Source of the DNA: Paremcibacter congregatus
GTDB taxonomy: Bacteria; Pseudomonadota; Alphaproteobacteria; Sphingomonadales; Emcibacteraceae
Direction: 5' to 3'
NCBI RefSeq assembly: GCF_006385135.1
Contig: NZ_CP041025.1
Span: forward strand, 3,379,501-3,443,500
Length of the DNA stretch: 64,000 nucleotides
Part shown: piece by piece, positions 55,243 to 62,605 of the stretch
Position numbering within the stretch: position 1 is the stretch's first letter
How the letters are laid out: every line of letters starts with the position of its first letter
Made by a program: the position numbers and the translations under genes
The notes under the pieces: generated by a model
What the model was told of the DNA's origin: nothing
The model's database searches: none
Seen by the model: the letters and a program-made list of their open reading frames with translations, nothing else

Positions 55243-56322
55243 TTATTTTCCCTTAATAGTATAGACAAAATAATTATAAACAGCCTGCGAAATATCCGCG
55301 ATAATTTCTTCGTTAAACTCTATGCCCTTACCTGCATCTTTTGTATATACAACAATGGCAATATTACCTTTATTTCCAGGCAATTGAATGACGCCAACAT
55401 TATTAATGACACCGTGTGCAGTATCCAGCGTGCCGGTTTTATGCATAACTATAGTATTTTTTGGTAATTTTCCTTTAATACGCCCTTTACCAGTCTCACA
55501 ACGTTCCATTATTTTTTGAAGAATTTTCTTGCTTGAATTTGTTAAAATATCACCTGTCCAAATATTATCCAGTAATTGCAACATGGCATTTGGTTCTGCC
55601 TTGTCATCATTATTTCTAGAAAGATATGCAGCCCATTTCGGATCCTGACTTCTTTGTTTTTCTATAACTGACAATTCTTGCAATTGTAGTGGTGATAAAC
55701 TTGACCATGCCTCTGCAAAAGACAGACCGTCCTCTCTGACCAGTTTTGTGAGAGGTGCGAAACTAGCAAAATCAATGATCAAATCTTTGGTACCTCGTGA
55801 TACTGTCATTTCTTTAATATTCTGATCACGGAGCATCGCCGTTACAGCTTTACCTCCTCCGGCAATACGAAGTAATACGTCAGTCGCTGTATTATCGCTG
55901 AGAACAAGCATTAGCTCCATCAAATTAGAAATTGAAATAGATACAGGTCCACGGTTAAACCGATCTGCAATTATACTCCAGGAAACATATTCATCCTTAC
56001 GAATCTCAATCAGATCATCCAATGAAAGTTTGCCCTGATCTACCAATTGCAATATTCGAACAGCAATCGGTATTTTATATGTACTCGCCATTAAAAACTG
56101 AGCATCACCATTAAAAGATAATAGTTTGCCAGTTTCCAAATGACGAACAGCAACCCCAACATTTCCACGATTTCTTTCTGCAATTCTCCGAATTTCTTGC
56201 AGCAGAACATCAATGTCGATAGTCGGGTTATAGATTACTTTCCCTGAAGAGGAATAGGACGATGAAATACTAAGAAAAAAAATCAATCCACTGCATATTA
56301 AAAACATATATTTCTTGATCAT
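55243..56322 (-). CDS. Class A beta-lactamase-like serine hydrolase
   Basis: 359 residues with an N-terminal signal peptide (FLICSGLIFFLSISSSYSSS). Penicillin-recognising motifs: Ser80-T-Y-Lys83, SDN at 142-144, and HKTG at 294-297. The class A omega-loop motif ExxLN with the deacylating Glu is not recognisable: the aligned stretch reads VSRGTKDLIIDF. The 190-245 segment is longer than in TEM-like enzymes. It may be a slow beta-lactamase, a DD-peptidase or an amidase acting on D-amino-acid peptides. Calling it a resistance gene from this sequence would be premature. Confidence 0.8.
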   Translation of the reverse strand: MIKKYMFLICSGLIFFLSISSSYSSSGKVIYNPTIDIDVLLQEIRRIAERNRGNVGVAVRHLETGKLLSFNGDAQFLMASTYKIPIAVRILQLVDQGKLSLDDLIEIRKDEYVSWSIIADRFNRGPVSISISNLMELMLVLSDNTATDVLLRIAGGGKAVTAMLRDQNIKEMTVSRGTKDLIIDFASFAPLTKLVREDGLSFAEAWSSLSPLQLQELSVIEKQRSQDPKWAAYLSRNNDDKAEPNAMLQLLDNIWTGDILTNSSKKILQKIMERCETGKGRIKGKLPKNTIVMHKTGTLDTAHGVINNVGVIQLPGNKGNIAIVVYTKDAGKGIEFNEEIIADISQAVYNYFVYTIKGK

Positions 56323-56423
56323 TATCGGTCACCTCTGGTTTTAAATTGTTGAAGTTTGTATATATAAAAATCTCTTATGGTACGGAATATTGCACCGATC
56401 TATTAGGTTCAAAATCCATCTGG

Positions 56424-58115
56424 CTACTCGGTAATGACAAATTGATCTATACCCCCAACAACTGTCCTAAGTACTTTTACATTAGCGATTTCTGATGGGT
56501 CAATGAGTAGTATATTTTTTGATAAAACTGTAAAGTCAGCCAATTTTCCAGCCTTCAAAGTACCGGTATCACTCTCATTAAAACCAGCATAAGCATTATT
56601 GGTAGTATATGCTCTCAGTGCTTCTTCTACTGAAATTTTCTCGTGTGGCACCCAACCTCCAGGATTATTACCATCAATGGTTCGACGTGTAACAGCTGCA
56701 TAAATTCCCTGTAATGGCGACAAGGGAGCAACAAACCAATCCGACCCGAATGAAAGCGGTGCCTCGGCATCTATCAAAGACCGAAATGCATAGGTTCGTG
56801 TTATACGATCCGGCCCTATTAATTCTTCAGCCCAACGCCCATCATCAATAGCATGGTATGGTTGCATTGAAGGGACTACATTTAATGCTTGAAATCGTGA
56901 AAATGCCTCCTGAGAAAGATGTTGACTATGTTCAACCCGAAATCGCCGATCTCGACGTCCATTTTTATTTTCAACACTTTCAAAGATATCTAACAATGTA
57001 TCGTTGGCTTGATCACCGATTGCATGAACAGCCACATGTAACTTTGCAGCATCTGCCCCCAATATCATGTCATGAAGTTTTTTAGTGGAAATTACAGGGA
57101 AACCCGAGTTTTCTGTATTCCCAAGATATGGCTCTTTAAACCATGCCGTTGCAGAACCTAAAGAACCATCTAAAAATCCCTTCAGCCCACCCCATCTGAG
57201 CCACTCGTTTCCGTAGCCATTTTTTTGTACAAACTTATCGAGCTGCTTCCAGTAATTTAAGGGAATAAAACTATAAATTCGTAATTTCAGATTGTGTTTT
57301 TTTTGGGCACGAAGATAGACATTTAAGCTATTCCAAACTGCATCTTGTCCTTCATCCATACCCATGTCATGGATTTGTGTAATACCATTCTTGAGGGCAA
57401 GTTCACTAGCAGCTTGAAATGCTTCATCCATCTCTTTCGGTTGAAAAGTAGGAATAATATTAGCAACCAGATTAATCGCCTGATCCTTTAATACTCCAGT
57501 CGGATCTCCGTTTTTATCCCGTACAATTACTCCTCCTTTAGGAGCAACTGTGTCTCTAGTGATACCTGCTAGTTTCAAAGCAAGGGAGTTTGCCAAAACC
57601 ATATGGCCATCTAATCGACGGACAAAAACAGGATTATCTAACGTCACCTCATCGATCCAGTCTTTGTGGGGCAATTCCCCTCCCCACCCTGTATGATCCC
57701 AATTTCCACCCAAAACCCAACGTCCTTTAGGAATTGATTTTACATGATCAGTCATTCGCCTAACAAATTCTCTAGGGGAAGTAGCGGACCGTAATTTTAC
57801 ACTCGCAAAGTCAGTTCCTCCTGCAAGAAAGTGAACGTGGCTATCGATAAATCCTGGAACCATAAAGGCACTCTTGAGGTCAATTATCTTAGTGGAGGGC
57901 TGGATATATTTTTTCATCTCGATATATGAACCCAAAGCAAGAATTCGGCTACCTCGAACCGCGAGAGCATTTACAACCGGTTGTTTTTCTTCACCTGTCC
58001 AGATCTCAGCATTTATATAAATTTTATCTGCTCCTGATTCCGTGCCCGCAGAAGATACTCCCGTTGAAAAAAATAAAAAGCAAATAGAGGAAATAATCGT
58101 AATAAATCGGTTCAT
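56424..58115 (-). CDS. Exported YtcJ-type amidohydrolase
   Basis: 563 residues with a signal peptide (SSICFLFFSTGVSSAG). Amidohydrolase TIM barrel: HVHF metal site near residue 92 (GFIDSHVHFLAGGTDF), GNWDHTGWGGELP, VAVHAIGDQAND with the metal His, VEHSQH, and the final Asp in FGSDWFVAPLSP. This fits the YtcJ/NfdA group, which hydrolyses N-formyl or N-substituted compounds. Located between the class A-like hydrolase and the aminotransferase of the island; both hydrolases are exported, suggesting stepwise periplasmic breakdown of one substrate. Confidence 0.85.
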   Translation of the reverse strand: MNRFITIISSICFLFFSTGVSSAGTESGADKIYINAEIWTGEEKQPVVNALAVRGSRILALGSYIEMKKYIQPSTKIIDLKSAFMVPGFIDSHVHFLAGGTDFASVKLRSATSPREFVRRMTDHVKSIPKGRWVLGGNWDHTGWGGELPHKDWIDEVTLDNPVFVRRLDGHMVLANSLALKLAGITRDTVAPKGGVIVRDKNGDPTGVLKDQAINLVANIIPTFQPKEMDEAFQAASELALKNGITQIHDMGMDEGQDAVWNSLNVYLRAQKKHNLKLRIYSFIPLNYWKQLDKFVQKNGYGNEWLRWGGLKGFLDGSLGSATAWFKEPYLGNTENSGFPVISTKKLHDMILGADAAKLHVAVHAIGDQANDTLLDIFESVENKNGRRDRRFRVEHSQHLSQEAFSRFQALNVVPSMQPYHAIDDGRWAEELIGPDRITRTYAFRSLIDAEAPLSFGSDWFVAPLSPLQGIYAAVTRRTIDGNNPGGWVPHEKISVEEALRAYTTNNAYAGFNESDTGTLKAGKLADFTVLSKNILLIDPSEIANVKVLRTVVGGIDQFVITE

Positions 58116-58386
58116 TTATGTTCCCAGTAATAATCTATTAATTTTATGTCATAGTACCAATACTTACCTTCAAGCCTTTACCTCTTAGACAAACTGATTG
58201 GCAGTAAGAATTAGCAAAATAGTTACTACAATATTTCATGTATTCATGAAATATTTGCACTGAATATCATACAGATTTTGAAAGAAATCAGTGAAACTTC
58301 AACTCAATTCAACATATCCCTTTGCCAAAATTGCTTATATCTATTTCACAATAACAACACCCATCAGTATTGAAGGAGTATTAGTA

Positions 58387-59448
58387 ATGAAGTTTAGACG
58401 TATGCCGATTGAGGCTGAATCACCAGAACAGCTTGGTTATGACAAAATAAAATACAATCTCGCTGAATCTTCCGTAAGTGATAGATTTTTAAGTCAATTC
58501 ACTGTGGATTTTCATTCCCAATTGTTATGTTATGGCGATCATATTGGACATCCTGGACTGAGGGATGCCATCGCAGAAGATGCAGGATCTCCTATTACAA
58601 TAGATAACATCCTGATTACTACAGGAGCCGCAACAGCACTTTTTATTATCTCGACTACACCTTTGGAAAAAAACGACCATATGATTGTTGTTCGTCCTAA
58701 TTATGCGACCAATATTGAAACACCTCGTACCATCGGATGTGATATTGACTTTCTGGATCTCTCCTTTGAGGACTCATTTCAACTAAATATAAATAAATTA
58801 CGTTCACTTATCAGGCCGGAGACAAAATTAATAAGCCTGACAACACCTCATAACCCAACTGGTGTTTGCCTTTCTACAGATGAAATATTACAGATTCTCT
58901 CACTTCTAGAAGATACTTCAGCCTTCCTCCTCATCGATGAAACTTATGGTGACATGTATGATAAATCAAGACAAGCCGTTGCTGCGACACTATCGGACCG
59001 ACTTATTTCGGTCAGCTCTCTATCTAAATCCTATGCCATTCCCGGAATTCGCATTGGGTGGCTGATCACACAAAATTCGGAACTGTTCCACATGTTTTTG
59101 TGCGCAAAGGAACAAATCAATATCTGTGGCAGCGTTATAGACGAAGAAATAGCCTTTCAGGCATATACTCAACGAGAAATATGGCAACCCAGCAATAACA
59201 AGCGTATTGCTCGTACACGAAACATTGTAAAAAACTGGATTGAGCTCGAACCATTAATAGAATGGGTTGAACCCAATGGAGGTTGTGTATGTTTTCCAAG
59301 GCTTAATCCTGGTGTACCTGTTAGTATTGAATCATTTTATAAGATTTTAAATGAAAGATACGAAACCTATGTCGGTCAAGGGCATTGGTTTGAAATGCCC
59401 AAAAATTATTTCCGTATTGGATATGCCTGGCCGGAAGAGGGTGAATAG
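58387..59448 (+). CDS. PLP-dependent aminotransferase, class I/II
   Basis: 353 residues from the ATG at 58387, which has AAGGAG 8 nt upstream; the in-frame upstream extension has none. Fold-type I motifs: GHPGLRDAIAED, TTPHNPTGVCLS, IDETYGDMYD, and PLP Lys in VSSLSKSYAIPGIRIGWL. Convergent with the DUF1611 gene. It could transaminate the L-amino acid produced by the epimerase or the D-amino acid itself; specificity unknown. Confidence 0.85.
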   Translation: MKFRRMPIEAESPEQLGYDKIKYNLAESSVSDRFLSQFTVDFHSQLLCYGDHIGHPGLRDAIAEDAGSPITIDNILITTGAATALFIISTTPLEKNDHMIVVRPNYATNIETPRTIGCDIDFLDLSFEDSFQLNINKLRSLIRPETKLISLTTPHNPTGVCLSTDEILQILSLLEDTSAFLLIDETYGDMYDKSRQAVAATLSDRLISVSSLSKSYAIPGIRIGWLITQNSELFHMFLCAKEQINICGSVIDEEIAFQAYTQREIWQPSNNKRIARTRNIVKNWIELEPLIEWVEPNGGCVCFPRLNPGVPVSIESFYKILNERYETYVGQGHWFEMPKNYFRIGYAWPEEGE

Positions 59449-59551
59449 GATAGGCTCAGGGAATCTCTTAAAGTCTAGCTATCATACAATTATTGGTCGG
59501 GCCTGTTTTTTTTATTTAAACAAGCCCGTACCATCATCTGATTACAACAAA

Positions 59552-60565
59552 TTATGTGAGTTCTATCATTCGGTCCACAATTCCCGAAACTCCTGTCCGA
59601 ACGGGGTCGCAACAAGGTAAAGCATACTTTTGTTCAAGAGATTTCAAATATTTTATAGCTGAATCTTCATCAAGCTTAGATGTATTTATACTCATACCTA
59701 CAAAGTAAACGTTAGGATTTGTAAGTTTTGCCGCAGCAATATAAAAATCCATACAGTCACCGAATTCTGGTATTGGAAAATCAGGATAATCTTCAATGGT
59801 TTCTCTTGAAGCATCATGACATAATACTAATGCATCAGGCTGGCTTCCATGGAGCAGCCCAAGTGTTACCCCCGCATAAGCTGGATGAAATAATGACCCC
59901 TGTCCTTCTATCACATCCCAATGATTTGTCTCATTATCAGGGGATAACACTTCTGTAGCACCCGCAATAAAGTCTGATACAACAGCATCAACGCAAACGC
60001 CTTCCCCCGTGATAAAAATTCCGGTTTGGCCTGTTGCACGGAAATCGGCATTATAACCTCTGGCTACAAGCTCTTTTTCAATGGATAATGATGTATACAT
60101 TTTACCGACTGAACAGTCGGTGCCCACTGACAACAACCTCTTACCAGTACGTTTATTACCTTTGCCTACATTAAATTGCTGTTCAGGTTGTCGAATATCA
60201 AAGAGCTTCCTGTTATAATTTTCAGCCAACTCAACCAATTCGGGTACATTGTTCAATTGTGTATGTAAACCTGCTGCAATATTTAAGCCAGACCGAAGAG
60301 CATCCTTAAGAACCGGCATCCAATTTTCTGACACCCGTCCACCGAAATTAGCTATTCCTATTACAAGAGTTTTGGCACCAGCTTCTTTTGCCTGAGCTAT
60401 TGTCACTTGAGGTAGACCAAGATCCACAGTCCCACCATCTAAACTAATCTGTCCTACACATTGCTCCGACCTCCAAAATGCAATTCCAGAAGATGTTTTT
60501 ACATTTCCGACTTCAGTTTCATCTCCGAGAAATAGTAGATATGGCTTAGGTAGAGTTGTTGGCAT
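59552..60565 (-). CDS. DUF1611 family protein, DgcN-like (D-glutamate N-acetyltransferase family)
   Basis: 337 residues. N-terminal Rossmann-like part (LVIGIANFGGRVSENWMPVLKDAL, AAGLHTQLNN), then a P-loop GTDCSVGKMYTSL (Walker A) and DVIEGQGSLFHPAYAGVTLGLLHG, the DUF1611 hallmark. DUF1611 proteins paired with an enolase-superfamily epimerase are known in marine bacteria as DgcN-DgcA, in which DgcN acetylates D-glutamate and DgcA racemises the N-acetyl product. Both partners are present here, with a regulator between. Assignment to D-glutamate itself is inference from family and context. Confidence 0.8.
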   Translation of the reverse strand: MPTTLPKPYLLFLGDETEVGNVKTSSGIAFWRSEQCVGQISLDGGTVDLGLPQVTIAQAKEAGAKTLVIGIANFGGRVSENWMPVLKDALRSGLNIAAGLHTQLNNVPELVELAENYNRKLFDIRQPEQQFNVGKGNKRTGKRLLSVGTDCSVGKMYTSLSIEKELVARGYNADFRATGQTGIFITGEGVCVDAVVSDFIAGATEVLSPDNETNHWDVIEGQGSLFHPAYAGVTLGLLHGSQPDALVLCHDASRETIEDYPDFPIPEFGDCMDFYIAAAKLTNPNVYFVGMSINTSKLDEDSAIKYLKSLEQKYALPCCDPVRTGVSGIVDRMIELT

Positions 60566-60799
60566 TTAGTAATCCTTCTTTAACATTTGAACCGGGTCGA
60601 ATATCGAGGCTCTTCCACATTCAATATGCCAAGTAATTACTTATGAAATTCAACGAAATACCTAAATTTGCATTATGTTTCCGTCTTTTAACACGCAATT
60701 TACGGTATTTTTATCTGATATGACCTAATCTAATATTCAGTGCTCAAACCAATATCTTCAGGCCTCAGCTCACACCGAACTTTATAAGACAATAACAAC

Positions 60800-61309
60800 T
60801 TAACCATCAACAATTAAGTCAATCAACCCTAGAATACTGATATCATTGACTAGTTTTACTGATTTGGTGACAGGATAGGTTTGATAATCAAAATTAACTT
60901 CCTCATTATTCATCATATGCTCAATAACATCCTGATATCGCTCCACACTAGTTGCTGCAATGGTCAACATATAATCCAAACCGCCCAAAACTGCTCTACA
61001 TTCTACCACTTCCGGCATTCTCTTAACCATAACTTCAAATCTTTTGGCAACATGCATAGAGTAATTATTGATCGTTACCTCAACCTGGAAAAAAGATATA
61101 TTCACTAATTTTGTAAGATCTACGTCTGCATGATAGCCACGAATTATATTCTGTTTTTCCAGTCGTTTCATGCGCTCCCAACACGGTGAGGCTGACAATC
61201 CCACTTCTTCAGAAAGTTGAACTTTAGAAATACGTCCCTGCTTTACAAGAGCCGCTATAATTTTATAATCAAGACGATCAAGGTTTAAAGGGTTGCTTGC
61301 CAAATTCAT
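60800..61309 (-). CDS. Lrp/AsnC-family regulator
   Basis: 169 residues from the ATG at 61309, which overlaps the epimerase stop (ATGA). N-terminal helix-turn-helix (LDRLDYKIIAALVKQGRISKVQLSEEVGLSASPCWERMKRLEKQNIIRGY) and C-terminal RAM ligand domain (VEVTINNYSMHVAKRFEVMVKRMPEVVECRAVLGGLDYMLTI). Probably an amino-acid sensor controlling this operon. Confidence 0.9.
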   Translation of the reverse strand: MNLASNPLNLDRLDYKIIAALVKQGRISKVQLSEEVGLSASPCWERMKRLEKQNIIRGYHADVDLTKLVNISFFQVEVTINNYSMHVAKRFEVMVKRMPEVVECRAVLGGLDYMLTIAATSVERYQDVIEHMMNNEEVNFDYQTYPVTKSVKLVNDISILGLIDLIVDG

Positions 61310-62301
61310 ATCCTTTCCCCCCACAACTCAACACCTGAAGAGTAAACAGAACTCGTAACATCACAATATTGTAGTCCATTTTTTCTATCTTCACGTAATA
61401 ATAGAGGTCCATCCAAATCGACAAACTCAGAAAGCGATCCAATCAGCATTGCAGGTGCCATTGCCAATGATGTTCCCACCATACAGCCTGTCATAAGACG
61501 AAGACCAGCCTTTTTTGCATCACTAGCTAGTAATAAAGCCTCTGTTAAGCCACCTGTTTTATCGAGTTTAATGTTAACAAATTGATATCGATCAATCAAA
61601 TTTGGCAGATCTGCTCGAGTATGACAACTTTCATCAGCACATAATGCAACTGGTGATTTGAATTTCACTAGAGAATAGTCATTTTCTGCTGGCAACGGTT
61701 GTTCAATGAGTTTAACACCCAACTGATGAAGATAAGGAGCATATTTTATTAATTGATCGAAAGTCCAGCCTTCATTCGCATCAATTATAAGGTCACTATT
61801 TGGCGCCGCCCTGCGAACTCCCTCAATCCGTTTCATGTCTCCCTGGCGACATCCTAACTTAATTTTTAATAATTTTCGGTGTCTATTGGAAAATGCTTTA
61901 GATTCCATTTTTTCTGCTGTATCTATACCGATCGTATATGCTGTCGTTAGAGGTTTAGGCTTGGTATGACCAATTTTTTGCCAAACTGGAATTCCATTTC
62001 GATTGGCCTCAAAGTCCCAATACATACAATCAAGGGCATTTCTGGCCCTTAAATGGTGTACAGAAGGATAAATCATCGGCCAAGGCCTTCCTTGTTCGAT
62101 CAGATCCTTTACCTTTTGGATTTCTTTAACAACAATATCCATTTCGTCTGGATTAACATCATGAGCTTCGGCTTCCCCTTGGCCAAAAATTGCTCCATCC
62201 TGAAGAACCACACGAATTATATAACTGTGAGTGATTTTATGATGAGCAATACGAAACGTCTCCCGTAGCTGCCAAGTTTCAGCATAGATTGAAAGTTTCA
62301 T
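61306..62301 (-). CDS. Enolase-superfamily epimerase, DgcA-like
   Basis: 331 residues of the muconate-lactonising/dipeptide-epimerase group. Catalytic lysines: KIKLG (KxK region, near residue 146) and NIKLDKTGG. Metal ligands: Asp in LIIDANEGW, Glu in LIEQPLPAEN, Asp in ALCADESC. The N-terminal capping domain starts LSIYAETWQLRETFRIAHHK. It epimerises L-Ala-D/L-Glu-type dipeptides or racemises N-acylated amino acids. Next to a DUF1611 gene the DgcA-type role (N-acetyl-D-glutamate racemase) is favoured. First gene of a run with the Lrp-type regulator. Confidence 0.85.
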   Translation of the reverse strand: MKLSIYAETWQLRETFRIAHHKITHSYIIRVVLQDGAIFGQGEAEAHDVNPDEMDIVVKEIQKVKDLIEQGRPWPMIYPSVHHLRARNALDCMYWDFEANRNGIPVWQKIGHTKPKPLTTAYTIGIDTAEKMESKAFSNRHRKLLKIKLGCRQGDMKRIEGVRRAAPNSDLIIDANEGWTFDQLIKYAPYLHQLGVKLIEQPLPAENDYSLVKFKSPVALCADESCHTRADLPNLIDRYQFVNIKLDKTGGLTEALLLASDAKKAGLRLMTGCMVGTSLAMAPAMLIGSLSEFVDLDGPLLLREDRKNGLQYCDVTSSVYSSGVELWGERI

Positions 62302-62605
62302 TAGATTGCTCCTGCATATTTCTTAAAAGAACAATATGCAGTATTTTTCATTGCAATTACGCCTCAATCCAACATCAATCACAATAGAAACACCTGAATT
62401 ACCCATCAATGACAGCCGATGTAACCGGACCGAAAGACAAAAGGGCATGAAAATGCCATAGATCTCACTGCAGCATATCAAAAATACAGTTTTTTTATTC
62501 TATATGTCAAACTGTCAAATTTATATTATCATACAACATCCACAGCGGAATCCAACATCTCATGGCCACCTTAAAATAGTGATATGTCAAAAACACACAA
62601 TTTAA
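62302..62605. other. Intergenic region, presumed operon promoter
   Basis: 304 bp between the deacylase stop and the epimerase start, both on the minus strand. AT-rich with no ORF or repeat that I can support. It may hold the promoter and Lrp-type binding sites. Confidence 0.4.

Noticed and set aside
55243-56322. Acquired beta-lactam resistance gene
   Set aside because: The omega-loop Glu motif is not found and the context is metabolic, so resistance is not supported.
59481-59545. Hairpin GGGCCTGTTT / AAACAAGCCC between the aminotransferase and DUF1611 genes as a terminator
   Set aside because: One mismatch on the plus strand, AT-rich loop and no T-run after the stem; too weak to call.
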